In this document: in pieces, positions 1-12,353 of the stretch
How positions within the stretch are numbered: position 1 is the stretch's first letter
Layout: each line of letters begins with the position of its first letter
Assembly (NCBI GenBank): GCA_039029195.1
Contig: JBCCGR010000024.1
Location: 1-64,000, forward strand
Length of the DNA: 64,000 bases
Direction of reading: 5' to 3'
Source of the DNA: JBCCGR01 sp039029195
GTDB taxonomy: Bacteria; Pseudomonadota; Alphaproteobacteria; Rhizobiales; Rhizobiaceae
Position numbers and translations under genes: made by a program
Notes under the pieces: model-generated
Seen by the model: the letters and a program-made list of their open reading frames with translations, nothing else
Database searches by the model: none
What the model was told of the DNA's origin: nothing

Positions 1-1042
<1,042 letters not shown>

Positions 1043-1071
1043 TTTCTCACGGTCGCCATCAGGTTTTTTGG

Positions 1072-1101
1072 TTTACAGGATGTTCAGCCGGTTTCTATAA
1101 A
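1072..1101 (+). promoter_or_regulatory. Possible sigma-70 type promoter
   Basis: TTTACA (1072-1077) and TATAAA (1096-1101) are separated by 18 bp, just after ftsY and 55 bp before the next start. It would drive the two lipoprotein genes. This is a pattern match only. Confidence 0.35.
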
Positions 1102-1155
1102 TTGACAATTGTCTGTGCCTGCGCGTGAAGCTGCGGTGCACAGGGTCATCGTCCG

Positions 1156-2055
1156 GTGGGCAATATTGTGGGTATCGCGTTCAAAACTGGTGGGAAACGA
1201 CGTCACCGATCAATCGTGGTCGCGTGTGGTTTGGGTATTGCTTTGTCAGGCTGCGCAGGGGGAGCGAAGTACTACAGAGTCACCGACGCACCCAAACACA
1301 TCAAACAAGGTCGAGTCGATCAAAGGCTGGTGATCACCCGGGCATTCGGACCTGCCCTTTCTCCGGTCGTCCGCAACATGGCTGCAATCTATGGAAAGTT
1401 GCACAATGCCGACGGTCTGGACACGTATATGCGGACCACGTTGCGGCCGTTGGATATCGTTCTCATCCGGTCGCGCCCGGCACTGACGAGGCTCGCCATT
1501 CCAAGTCACTTTACGCACATGGCGGTTTGGCTTGGAAACAAGGATGAATTGACCAGAATGGGCGCGTTTCGGGTGGGTGACATCAACGCCCGCAAGGAAA
1601 CGATCCTGTCTGGAAACCAGTTTTATGAATCGGCGGGGGATTCGGTTCGCCTTGCGCCCTTGTCGAACATCACAAACACAGACGAAATTATCATTGTCCG
1701 CCCGTCGAAACTGTCTGACCGTCGGGCCGTCATGAAGATTTCTCAACTGTTTGAACACCTGGACAAGCCGTTCGACTTCAACTTTGACTTTGAGGACAAG
1801 ACACGATTGACCTGTATGGAAGTCGTCGCGGATGTGTTTCCGGAATACAGGCTGCCGGTGCGATACACCTCCGGTCGGTACGCACTTGTCCCGGATGATC
1901 TTGTCTGGAAGGCCGTTGCACGGGACCATGGGCTGAAACTGGTGGCGCATATTGTGCCCAATGGCCGCAGAGGATTTAAAACCGCCGCCCTTGGCCAGGT
2001 CTCTGAAAAGCTGAGAAAGCCCGCATCGCCACCACAGCATGTGGCGATCTACTGA
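1156..2055 (+). CDS. Lipoprotein with permuted papain-like amidase (YiiX/C92-type) fold
   Basis: A predicted lipoprotein of about 299 residues. A basic N-terminus and hydrophobic stretch lead to the lipobox LSGC (Cys about 33), followed by AGG, so it is probably anchored in the envelope. It resembles the permuted NlpC/P60 (YaeF/YiiX, C92) enzymes. A His sits in FTHMAVWLG (about residue 120) and a Cys in LTCMEVVADVF (about residue 220), in the permuted order His then Cys. The substrate is not known; the family cleaves amide or ester bonds. The start is GTG at 1156; GTG at 1168 is also possible and would still give a signal peptide. The stop at 2053-2055 is followed within 4 bp by the ATG of the phospholipase D-like lipoprotein, so the two are probably co-transcribed and act together in the envelope. 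Confidence 0.72.
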   Translation: MGNIVGIAFKTGGKRRHRSIVVACGLGIALSGCAGGAKYYRVTDAPKHIKQGRVDQRLVITRAFGPALSPVVRNMAAIYGKLHNADGLDTYMRTTLRPLDIVLIRSRPALTRLAIPSHFTHMAVWLGNKDELTRMGAFRVGDINARKETILSGNQFYESAGDSVRLAPLSNITNTDEIIIVRPSKLSDRRAVMKISQLFEHLDKPFDFNFDFEDKTRLTCMEVVADVFPEYRLPVRYTSGRYALVPDDLVWKAVARDHGLKLVAHIVPNGRRGFKTAALGQVSEKLRKPASPPQHVAIY

Positions 2056-2058
2056 TTG

Positions 2059-3504
2059 ATGGAAAACCACAAGACTTTGCTTGGATGGCCGTACTTGCTT
2101 CCCGTTTGGCATATAGCGGTCACTTTGCTTCTGCTCCTATCCGGTTGCCAAAGCGTGCAGTCGCTGCCCGATGGGCTGTCGCATGAAGGCAAGGCCTATC
2201 AAGCCGGCAAAGTCGAGTTTTTGCGCGACCTCACCTATGTGGATGCGGAGGGTCAACGACACTCGGACCAGCAGATATTTGACCGCTGGTTCAGTGCGAT
2301 AGAGCAAGCCCGAAAGTACATTCTCATTGATGTGTTTCTCTACAATGATTTTCAGGGGCCGGTCCGTGAAACCACACGGTCGCTTGCGCGGGAAATGACC
2401 AACACGCTGGTCAAAAAGAAAAAGGATCATCCGGAAATGCGGATCGTGGTCATCACCGATCCGGTCAACACCGTTTATGGCGGTGTCCGCTCAACCCATT
2501 TTGCGGAATTGCGGGAAGCGGGTGTTGAGGTCTACGTCACAGATCTCACCAAGTTGCGCGACAGCAATCCGGGATGGTCCAGCTTCTGGCGCTTGTTTGT
2601 CCGTCCGTTTGGCAATTCAAACAAGGGCTGGCTTCCCAGTCCATTTGACCATGGACCGGTTACCCTTCGCAGCTATCTCTCATTTTTGAACTTCAAGGCC
2701 AATCACCGAAAGGTGCTGATTGCGGATCGTGGCCGCGACGTGATTGCTATTGTGACGAGCGGCAATATTCATGACGCAAGCAGCGCGCACAGCAACGTTG
2801 CGCTTTCCCTCAACGGTCCGGCCGCCGCTGATCTGATGCGTACCGAAAATGCGATTCTGGCCTTCTCCAATGCCGAACCGATGCCGGTTCCTGAAGTTGC
2901 TGCCACCAATTCATCCGGTGTCAGCGTTCAGGTTTTGACCGAAGGCAAAGTCAACCGCGCGCTGCTTGCAGGCATTGATGGTCTGAAGCGTGGTGACAGG
3001 CTTGATATGGCGATGTTTTTCCTGTCAGACCGCAAGGTGATCGCCGCGCTCAAGCGCGCTGACAAACGAGGCGTCGCCATCCGGCTGCTTCTCGATCCCA
3101 ACAAAACAGCATTTGGCGTCAACCGGGGCGGAATTCCCAATGTGCCGGTTGCAGCCGAACTTAAGCCGACCGGTATGAGCATTCGCTGGTGTGCTGCGAG
3201 TGGAGAGCAGTGCCACTCCAAAATCATCATCGCACAGAAAAGTGACGGTTCTGCATGGATGTCGATCGGATCGACAAATCTAACCCGTCGCAATCTGCGT
3301 GACTATAATCTTGAAACAAATCTAATGGTGCGCGGACCCGTTAATGAGCCGATTTTCGTGGACGCTCTTCGCTGGTTCAACCGCATGTGGAGCAACGACG
3401 GCAACAACCGTTTTTCCACGGACTATGCAGAACATAGCAGTGGTTCGTTGCTTAAGAAGGCTGTTTATCTGTTTGCCGAGAATTCCGGCTGGGCGACCTT
3501 CTGA
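2059..3504 (+). CDS. Phospholipase D-like lipoprotein (two HxK motifs)
   Basis: A 481-residue protein of the phospholipase D superfamily. An N-terminal hydrophobic segment ends in LLLSGCQS, a lipobox. The first catalytic motif is HRKVLIAD (His about 216), a full HxKx4D, followed by TSGNIHDASS. The second is HSKIIIAQ (His about 386, with Gln where Asp is usual), followed by GSTNLTRRN. Two half-sites are the normal layout for cardiolipin synthase- and PLD-type phosphodiesterases. A surface lipoprotein of this kind may act on phospholipids or another phosphodiester outside the cytoplasm; no substrate can be read from the sequence. ATG 2059 is preferred over the in-frame TTG at 2056. It lies 3 bp after the amidase-like gene. 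Confidence 0.8.
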   Translation: MENHKTLLGWPYLLPVWHIAVTLLLLLSGCQSVQSLPDGLSHEGKAYQAGKVEFLRDLTYVDAEGQRHSDQQIFDRWFSAIEQARKYILIDVFLYNDFQGPVRETTRSLAREMTNTLVKKKKDHPEMRIVVITDPVNTVYGGVRSTHFAELREAGVEVYVTDLTKLRDSNPGWSSFWRLFVRPFGNSNKGWLPSPFDHGPVTLRSYLSFLNFKANHRKVLIADRGRDVIAIVTSGNIHDASSAHSNVALSLNGPAAADLMRTENAILAFSNAEPMPVPEVAATNSSGVSVQVLTEGKVNRALLAGIDGLKRGDRLDMAMFFLSDRKVIAALKRADKRGVAIRLLLDPNKTAFGVNRGGIPNVPVAAELKPTGMSIRWCAASGEQCHSKIIIAQKSDGSAWMSIGSTNLTRRNLRDYNLETNLMVRGPVNEPIFVDALRWFNRMWSNDGNNRFSTDYAEHSSGSLLKKAVYLFAENSGWATF

Positions 3505-3553
3505 CGGCTGAAATTTTACCTGTCTTTGTCTGCCGATGTCGATCAGTGAGAGA

Positions 3554-3976
3554 CTAGACTTCTACAAGTTTGGGCTTCTTCTCCAGAAACCTCAAAACAG
3601 TTGCCAGATCGTGGCCGCGCTTGAGAATTTGTCCGGTAGCCGATAGAATTGCGAATTGCCCCTGTTTGCGGGCGAGTTTTGGGTTTTTCTCTACCCGATA
3701 GAGCGGCATCTCACTGGAGCGCCGGTAGATTGAGAAGACAGCCTTTTCCTTCAGATGGTCGATGGCGTAGTCGCGCCATTCGCCATCTGCGACTTTGAAG
3801 CCATACACGCGAAGGATCGTGTTTAGTTCCTTGCGATCAAAGGTGATGATCTGCGGCGTTTTTTGGTGTGCGGGTTGAGGCTGCTTGCGAGCGCGGTGGT
3901 CAGACAGAGAAACCAGTTTGTTATCCTGATCAGTGTCGGAGAGCCGATTCTGCTCTCGAATCACGCCTTCAGCCAT
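3554..3976 (-). CDS. DUF2794 family protein
   Basis: A 140-residue cytoplasmic protein of the alphaproteobacterial DUF2794 family. The N-terminal 40 residues are polar and low in complexity. The conserved part begins at ITFDRKELN and contains GEWRDYAIDHL, FSIYRRSSEMPLYR and ILKRGHDL, all typical of the family. Function is unknown. The ATG at 3976 is preferred over an upstream in-frame TTG because it is preceded by AAGGA at suitable spacing. It is convergent with the PLD-like gene and stands alone. Confidence 0.85.
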   Translation of the reverse strand: MAEGVIREQNRLSDTDQDNKLVSLSDHRARKQPQPAHQKTPQIITFDRKELNTILRVYGFKVADGEWRDYAIDHLKEKAVFSIYRRSSEMPLYRVEKNPKLARKQGQFAILSATGQILKRGHDLATVLRFLEKKPKLVEV

Positions 3977-4149
3977 CAATTATCCTTTGATCTGTGGTCC
4001 TGAATATCATGTGACCAAGAATTTTTGATTGCAAGCCCTTCGCGCTTTGCGATCTCAAGTGGTGTTGATGTGAGAAAAGTCTCATTAAGCGGCAATAATC
4101 ACAATATCACCACAATACCGTCTCGGTTGGACCGTTTTTCGATTTGAGA

Positions 4150-4310
4150 TTGTCGATGTTGCCTCAGAAGATCCGGTCCGGCGGTGCCTCGGTTCACAGC
4201 CCCCCAGCCCCCTCGAGGACTTTGCCGGGCCGGATTATTTCTGACAGACGGTTCTTCCCCGGAACCACAGTTTACTAGTAGAGACCGGTCATTTGTGGCC
4301 GGTCTTTTTT
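4150..4310 (+). ncRNA. Candidate structured small RNA of unknown family
   Basis: No protein gene occupies 3977-4335. On the plus strand there is a long imperfect hairpin with arms 4164-4191 and 4213-4244. Its paired blocks are TCAGAA/TTCTGA, ATCCGG/CCGGAT, CCGGC/GCCGG and CCTCG/CGAGG, with a C-rich apical loop. A short hairpin follows at 4250-4266 (GGTTC/GAACC), then an intrinsic terminator at 4282-4310. Because the flanking genes are both on the minus strand, the plus-strand terminator has no protein gene to serve, which argues for an RNA gene of about 150 nt. The ends are estimates. It is not SRP RNA (its conserved loop is absent). A 6S-like RNA is possible but was not recognised as such. 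Confidence 0.55.
4282..4310 (+). terminator. Rho-independent terminator
   Basis: Stem AGACCGG (4282-4288) pairs with CCGGTCT (4299-4305) around a 10-nt loop, followed by a run of T to 4310. It points rightwards, away from the minus-strand neighbours, and ends the candidate small RNA. Confidence 0.8.
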
Positions 4311-4335
4311 CTTTTCCGGGTAATCTGTTTCCAAA

Positions 4336-5091
4336 TTATGAGTTCAGATCCTTGATCACGGCTGCACCGATGATCGCTCCAGGAGTGCCTTCAGGCGTGG
4401 TTTTTTGAAGGATCAGTGCACAGGCATCGTGTCCCATGCGACCCAACTCGCCAGCATGCAATTCCACCGAAAACTGGCCAGCCTTGAGCATTCCCAGCAT
4501 TTGGGTGCCGCGGACCACATTATGGTAAGTGATTGTTTTGCCGCGGTTTTCACCACGCGCAATCTTCACTTTTCCAGAGCGATTGAAATAGACCATCCAG
4601 AGGGTGGCATCAGCGTGGGCTGCATCATCTGACTGGATGTCCACTTTGATGGAATTGCCATTGTGCTGGACCGAAATGGGTACATTCGGACTTTTGCCAG
4701 CCTTTTCATGGGCTCTGATCATGTTGCGCAGATCACCGCCCCGCGACCCGACGACATGGTCAAGACCATTTACCACCGCTTGCGGCGTGTAGATCTGACG
4801 TCGGCGCATGGAGATCGCATAGCGGCGCTGCCGGTCCGTGAACTCGGCTTTGGAGAACGTGTCCTTCCAACCCAGATAATTCCAGTAGTCCACATGCCAG
4901 GATAGGGCGAGCACATCCTTGCTTTCGGCGTAAGAGGCAAGGATTTTATCGGCAGGCGGACAGGAGTTGCAGCCCTGCGACGTAAACAGTTCCACAACTG
5001 CGCGCGGCTGATGGGTTTCGGCTTTCACAGCAAATGGTGCAGCGAACATCATCGCTGCAGCAATCCACAATTTGCCCCGAAATATTGTCAT
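4336..5091 (-). CDS. DUF1223 family secreted thioredoxin-fold protein
   Basis: A 251-residue protein of the DUF1223 family. An N-terminal signal peptide (MTIFRGKLWIAAAMMFAAPF, cleaved near VKAE) directs it to the periplasm. Just after it lies VVELFTSQGCNSCPPADKIL, with a CxxC (CNSC) motif on a thioredoxin-like fold, then SWHVDYWNYLGWKD and YTPQAVVNG, both characteristic of the family. It could be a thiol-disulfide or redox protein; no substrate is established. ATG 5091 is preferred over one 13 codons upstream because AGGA lies 6 bp before it and it begins a clean signal peptide. It lies about 160 bp downstream of acnA on the same strand. Confidence 0.85.
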   Translation of the reverse strand: MTIFRGKLWIAAAMMFAAPFAVKAETHQPRAVVELFTSQGCNSCPPADKILASYAESKDVLALSWHVDYWNYLGWKDTFSKAEFTDRQRRYAISMRRRQIYTPQAVVNGLDHVVGSRGGDLRNMIRAHEKAGKSPNVPISVQHNGNSIKVDIQSDDAAHADATLWMVYFNRSGKVKIARGENRGKTITYHNVVRGTQMLGMLKAGQFSVELHAGELGRMGHDACALILQKTTPEGTPGAIIGAAVIKDLNS

Positions 5092-5250
5092 ACCAAATCC
5101 TGTACTCGTTCGGAGGGAACCTAGGGACAATCGGGTTCAATCACCACTCACGTTGCGGTGAGAGTTTTCACTATCATGGTTTGTTGAACAAAGGTTGAAC
5201 CGGGGCCTTTGCGGAACCTGCTCCCGCAGAGGAGCATGCAAGAGACCCGT

Positions 5251-7938
<2,688 letters not shown>

Positions 7939-8070
7939 TTTAAGTGGCTCCGGGCGGATCAAATCAATTGGGTGGTTGGAATTGTTATAATGAAGCGTCC
8001 GTGAAAGGGCAAAGTCACACGAAGGTGAAGAAATGAAACGAACAACGTTAGATAGAAAATTACAACACTA

Positions 8071-8136
8071 GGTTGCAACAGTTGCGACAATGCGCAATAG
8101 TTGTATTCGATTCGGTTTATCGTATAGATTGCAACC
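8071..8136. promoter_or_regulatory. Inverted repeat in the acnA-luxR divergent promoter region
   Basis: GGTTGCAA (8071-8078) and TTGCAACC (8129-8136) form exact 8-bp inverted arms 58 bp apart, ending 21 bp before the LuxR-type start. They could be paired operator half-sites for that regulator. No other support. Confidence 0.3.
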
Positions 8137-8157
8137 CTTGATGGCAGCCCAATAGAG

Positions 8158-8895
8158 ATGCATGTCACTTCTTCCGTTGATGAGTTGGCCGATGCCCCGG
8201 TCGTTTCGAAATTCAGCTTCGACCCATATTTCGCAATCCGCCGTGCTGCAGAGGAACGAAGGTGTCGCTATCACGCTTTGCTGAGAGGACCGGTTTTGGA
8301 TCGGTTTCTCGTTGACGGGCTGTTGTCGGGAAATCTGGACCCTGCCCTGGTTTCGAGGCTGGATGAAGAAAGCTGGCTTGATTTGGTGCTTCCGGCACAT
8401 GAACTCAAAAACCGGTTTCTGCCTCTGGCTTGGAAGCGGGACGATGTGGATTGCAGCGAGGACATCAAACCAATGCTGACTGAGCAGAGCCTGATGTTTG
8501 GCGTCTTGTGCCCGGTGCATGGACCCAACGGTCGGTCGGGCTATGTGATGTTTTCCGGACGCGACACACCGTTTGATCCTGAGGAGATCGATAATCTGCA
8601 TCTTGCTTGCCTGAAAAGCTTTCAGCAGGCGGGGGAACAACCCACGCTGCACGGAGAAGACCCGACGTCCCTAACCAATCGGGAATGCGACTGCCTCTAT
8701 TGGACCGCAGCTGGCAAGACTAGCGGCGAAATCGGGATTATTCTCTCGATCTCGCAGCACACGGTAAATCACTATCTAACGGGCGCAATTCAGAAATTGA
8801 ACGCCATCAACCGGACCCAGGCCGTGGTGAAAGCTCTGCGCTACAATTTGATCGAGTTTCCACCGGTAGCCCGCAATTCCGGCCAGATCGCGTAG
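8158..8895 (+). CDS. LuxR-family transcriptional regulator
   Basis: A 245-residue regulator. The C-terminal 65 residues are a LuxR/FixJ-type helix-turn-helix: LTNRECDCLYWTAAGKTSGE, then ISQHTVNHYLTGAIQKL and a TQAVVKALRYNLI tail. The N-terminal 160 residues fit the size and position of an autoinducer-binding domain but are divergent, so a homoserine-lactone ligand cannot be assumed. It has no adjacent LuxI-type synthase. The nearest acyl-chain enzymes are the acyl-CoA synthetase just downstream and the FeeM-like acyltransferase 4 kb away. It is divergent from acnA; about 150 bp separates it from the synthetase gene. Confidence 0.85.
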   Translation: MHVTSSVDELADAPVVSKFSFDPYFAIRRAAEERRCRYHALLRGPVLDRFLVDGLLSGNLDPALVSRLDEESWLDLVLPAHELKNRFLPLAWKRDDVDCSEDIKPMLTEQSLMFGVLCPVHGPNGRSGYVMFSGRDTPFDPEEIDNLHLACLKSFQQAGEQPTLHGEDPTSLTNRECDCLYWTAAGKTSGEIGIILSISQHTVNHYLTGAIQKLNAINRTQAVVKALRYNLIEFPPVARNSGQIA

Positions 8896-9047
8896 AGCCT
8901 AGCGACTTTGCGCCAAACATTGGACACTCCAATGATCGCGGTTGATGCATTTTTCCAAACCCATTGCAACCGAAGTGATCTGACACGATAATCCACCCAA
9001 ATCATCGGGCTGGTTCGTTGCAGGGATCAGCACTCTGGGAGGACTGA

Positions 9048-10841
9048 ATGACGTCGATTGCTGATGAGTCTTATTTCACACCCGCGCCACAACGACTGCT
9101 CGACATGGCCAGCGCAAAACCTGATGCTGTCGCCTATCGGGTATTGAACGGCACGAATTGGGAAACGACAAGCTGGAAAGCCTATGCCGATGAGGTGGAG
9201 ACCGCAGCGCGGGGCCTGATCCATTTTGGCGTGAAACCCGGAGACACGGTTTGTATTTTGGGATCAAACCAGCCCGAATGGACCATTATGGCTCTCGCAG
9301 CGATGATGGCAGGTGGCGCACCGGCGGGGATCTATTTCACCTGCTCTTCAGAAGAGATTGCCTATATTCTCAACCACTCGGAAGCGCCGGTGATCCTCGT
9401 TCAGACCGAAGAACAATATAGCCGTGTGGCAGAGGCCCGCGATCAACTACCACATCTGAAACACGTGGTGATGATGCGGGGAGCCGAACTTCAGGATGAT
9501 ATTCAGACCGGCTGGGCTGACTTTTGTGCACTTGGCGCTGACGATTTGCAGGACGAGCTGGAAACGCGGCTGAAGAACGTTGAGCGCTCAACCACAGGAA
9601 CACTGATCTACACGTCCGGAACAACAGGCCCGCCGAAAGCTGTCGTGTTGAGCCACGGCGCGCTGTCATGGACCGCCGCCACACTGAAGAAGATGTTCTT
9701 TGTGGAAGACGAAGACAGGATGCTCTCCTATCTTCCATTGGCGCACATTGCAGAAGCCATGAACTCAATCCACAACCACGTGCATTCTGGCTATGAGGTC
9801 TGGTTTGCAAGATCACTGGATGAATTGGGTGATCACCTGAAAGACTGCAAGCCAACGGTCTGTTTTGGCGTGCCGCGCGTGTGGCAGAAGATTTATGAAA
9901 CCCTGCAACAGCGATTGGGCGAAGCCACCGGGTTCAGGGCAACATTGGCTCAATGGTCAATTGGAGTTGGCCAGCAGGTTGCGGCAGAACAGGTGGAGGG
10001 CCGGGAGGCAAGCGGGCTTCTGGCTCTAAAACACAGAATTGCCGACAAATTGGTTTTGTCGAAAATCCGCGCAGCGATCGGGCTTGACGAATGTAAACTG
10101 CCGATCTCTGGTGCTGCCCCGATTTCGCGGCAAGTGATTGATTTTTATCATTCTCTCGGCATTCTGATTTACGAAGTCTATGGGCAATCAGAAGACTGTG
10201 GTCCGACGACCTTCAACATACCGGGTGCCGTGAAACTTGGCACCGTAGGTCGACCGATCCCGGGTCTTGAGGTGAAAATTGCCGAGGATGATGAGATTCT
10301 TGTGCGTGCTCCAAGCCTGTTCGATGGCTATCTGAAGGACGAGGATGCCACCAACGAAACCCTGGTTGACGGGTGGATGCACACAGGGGATCTTGGTCGC
10401 CTGGACAATGAGGGGTACCTTAGCATCATCGGCCGCAAGAAGGACATTCTGATCACGGCCGGCGGCAAGAACATCACGCCTGCCAACCTTGAAGGCGACC
10501 TCATGGATATCCCACTCGTGGAACATGCGGTTGTTTGTGGCGAGGGCAAGAAATTTCTAACCGCCTTGATCACTCTCAACGCTGAAAGTCTGGAAGCATT
10601 TGGCGTACAGAACGGCTTAGATGGCGATCTGCGCGAGAGTGATGCGGTGCGAGCTGAAATTCAGAAAGGCGTTGATGTGATGAACGATCGTTATGCGCGC
10701 GTAGAGCATATTCGAAAGTTCGCCATTCTCGACCGTTCCCTGACCATGGAAGACAATGAGCTGACGCCGACCCTGAAGGTGAAGCGGAACATTGTGACGC
10801 AAAATCATATGGCAGTTGTAGACGAACTTTATGGCACGTAA
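9048..10841 (+). CDS. Long-chain fatty-acid-CoA ligase (AMP-forming)
   Basis: A 597-residue member of the ANL superfamily that activates a carboxylic acid to acyl-AMP and then acyl-CoA. Motifs in order are the P-loop LIYTSGTTGPPKA (about 186-198), SYLPLAHIAEAMN (about 226), YGQSEDCGPT (A5, about 376), GWMHTGDLG (about 443) and GRKKDILITAGGKNITP (about 463), the last typical of FadD15-like long-chain ligases. Length and the large middle helical region also fit that group. A strong ribosome site, GGGAGGA, lies 5 bp before ATG 9048. It is followed by the phosphate acyltransferase gene 106 bp downstream on the same strand. Confidence 0.88.
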   Translation: MTSIADESYFTPAPQRLLDMASAKPDAVAYRVLNGTNWETTSWKAYADEVETAARGLIHFGVKPGDTVCILGSNQPEWTIMALAAMMAGGAPAGIYFTCSSEEIAYILNHSEAPVILVQTEEQYSRVAEARDQLPHLKHVVMMRGAELQDDIQTGWADFCALGADDLQDELETRLKNVERSTTGTLIYTSGTTGPPKAVVLSHGALSWTAATLKKMFFVEDEDRMLSYLPLAHIAEAMNSIHNHVHSGYEVWFARSLDELGDHLKDCKPTVCFGVPRVWQKIYETLQQRLGEATGFRATLAQWSIGVGQQVAAEQVEGREASGLLALKHRIADKLVLSKIRAAIGLDECKLPISGAAPISRQVIDFYHSLGILIYEVYGQSEDCGPTTFNIPGAVKLGTVGRPIPGLEVKIAEDDEILVRAPSLFDGYLKDEDATNETLVDGWMHTGDLGRLDNEGYLSIIGRKKDILITAGGKNITPANLEGDLMDIPLVEHAVVCGEGKKFLTALITLNAESLEAFGVQNGLDGDLRESDAVRAEIQKGVDVMNDRYARVEHIRKFAILDRSLTMEDNELTPTLKVKRNIVTQNHMAVVDELYGT

Positions 10842-10947
10842 TCCTGACGTCCGGTTCAAACCAAACAAGTAACAACAAACTGACTGAGCATCCGGGCATT
10901 GCCCGCCTTTCGAAGGATGCTTCAGATGACTCTTGGAAGCTGCAGCG

Positions 10948-11868
10948 ATGACCAACCGCCCTCATTTTAACGCGTTGCTTGATCAGTGCGCGGACAAGCC
11001 ACCACTCAGGTTGATTGTTATCCGACCTGAGCATGCCAGTTCTCTGGAGGGCGCCATGCAGGCGCAGGCGAAAGGTCTGATCACCCCTATATTTGTTGGT
11101 AGCAGCGACCGGATTTCAAAGGCTGCGGCCGAAATCGGCGTCGACATTTCCAATATCGAGCATCATGAAGTGGACGATGAGCGCGGTGCGGCAATCAAGG
11201 CCGCGGAGCTTGCCCGGGATGGCGTGGGCAACGGGCTGATGAAGGGCTCAATTCACTCTGATGTTTATATGGGTGCGGTTCTCCAGAAGGAGATGGGTCT
11301 GCGAGGAGAGTCGAGAGCAAGTCATTGTTTTGTAATGGATGTGCCTAACTGGTCCAAGCCCTTCATCATCACAGATGCAGCGCTGAACATTAAGAACAGT
11401 CTTGATGTCAAAGCCGCTATCACAAGGAATGCGATCGGGTTTTCACGGGCCATGGGCGTAACCGAACCGAAGGTCGCCATTCTCTCATCAACGGAAGTTC
11501 CCATGCCAGAGCTGCCCTCAGCGACGGATGCGGTCGAACTTGCGAAATTGAGCAAGGACGGTGAGTTTGGTGATGCGATTGTCGATGGGCCCTTTGCCCT
11601 CGACAATGCGATGAGCAAATATTCGGCCAAGTTGAAAGGCATCACGTCGCCGGTTGCGGGGGATGCTGATATTTTGGTGGTGCCGTCAATTGAGGCTGGC
11701 AACATCTTCTTTAAAGCGCTGACAGTGCTCGGTGGAGCTGAAACCGCAGGGCTGGTGGTCGGGTTGAAAGTGCCTGCTGTTCTGACGAGTCGTGCCGACA
11801 GCGCTGAGGCAAAACTCGTTTCCTGTGCTTTGGCGGTTTTGTATCAGGCACAGATGAACGCTCTGTAA
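10948..11868 (+). CDS. Phosphate acetyl/butyryltransferase family protein
   Basis: A 306-residue protein of the Pta/Ptb family, which moves an acyl group between CoA and phosphate. It shows the family's N-terminal stretch (LITPIFVG), KGSIHSDVYMGAVL, VMDVPNW, ITDAALN and the C-terminal DILVVPSIEAGNIFFKAL, plus a GGAETAGLVVGLKVPAVLTSRADS tail split across the last strands. It has the single-domain Ptb-like length and lacks the extra N-terminal domain of large Pta enzymes. ATG 10948 has GGAAG before it; an in-frame TTG at 10933 is less likely. No acetate or butyrate kinase gene is adjacent, so whether it works in acetate, butyrate or another acyl-phosphate route is open. Confidence 0.85.
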   Translation: MTNRPHFNALLDQCADKPPLRLIVIRPEHASSLEGAMQAQAKGLITPIFVGSSDRISKAAAEIGVDISNIEHHEVDDERGAAIKAAELARDGVGNGLMKGSIHSDVYMGAVLQKEMGLRGESRASHCFVMDVPNWSKPFIITDAALNIKNSLDVKAAITRNAIGFSRAMGVTEPKVAILSSTEVPMPELPSATDAVELAKLSKDGEFGDAIVDGPFALDNAMSKYSAKLKGITSPVAGDADILVVPSIEAGNIFFKALTVLGGAETAGLVVGLKVPAVLTSRADSAEAKLVSCALAVLYQAQMNAL

Positions 11869-11900
11869 GCGCATTCAAATCTGTTTGAATTCAATCGCTT
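11867..11900. terminator. Hairpin between convergent genes
   Basis: ATTCAAA (11873-11879) pairs with TTTGAAT (11884-11890) around a 4-nt loop. Outer arms AAGCG (11867-11871) and CGCTT (11896-11900) extend it. It lies exactly between the converging phosphate acyltransferase and YggT genes and could end transcription from either side, though there is no strong T run. Confidence 0.45.
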
Positions 11901-11907
11901 AAAGCAA

Positions 11908-12198
11908 TCAAAACACGTTTGGATAGGCGTATCGAACGATGGCAGATTGCAAAAAGATCAGGCCAAACAGCACAACAATCGGTGAAATGTCGATGCCTCC
12001 AAGATTTGGCAAAATACGCCTGATGGGTCGCAGAACCGGCTCGGTCGCCTGGTAAAGGAAATTCGACACCATCGCCACGAACTGATTGTTCGAATTGATC
12101 ACATTGAACGCGTAGAGCCAGGAGAAAATCGCGCTTGCGATGATGATCCACCAATAGAGATTGATGGCAACCATCAGCACATCAAGAACAGCTTTCAT
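11908..12198 (-). CDS. YggT family inner-membrane protein
   Basis: A 96-residue membrane protein with two hydrophobic segments, around residues 4-27 and 70-90. Between them lies [21 protein letters not shown], the signature region of the YggT family (given here across its two halves, EPVLRPIRR and [11 protein letters not shown]). Members are linked to membrane and septum-related functions, but the molecular role is unsettled. ATG 12198 begins [15 protein letters not shown]. It is convergent with the phosphate acyltransferase gene; the FeeM-like gene lies upstream on the same strand, 155 bp away. Confidence 0.88.
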   Translation of the reverse strand: MKAVLDVLMVAINLYWWIIIASAIFSWLYAFNVINSNNQFVAMVSNFLYQATEPVLRPIRRILPNLGGIDISPIVVLFGLIFLQSAIVRYAYPNVF

Positions 12199-12353
12199 GG
12201 GATTCCGGCTCCGGCATTGGCCAAATCAATACAGTCTCGATTCAATTCGGCGCTGTCAGTCTTTTTGCCCATGTAGCCTTGCAGCATCCCAGCCGCAAGG
12301 GTGTGTTGTGAGTGATTGGTAAACCCCAATCCACTGTGCGCTCAGATTTGCAG

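Noticed and set aside
1104..1113. GACAATTGTC palindrome after ftsY as an operator
   Set aside because: It is a single short palindrome with no second copy. It lies just past a weak promoter, and chance is a fair explanation.
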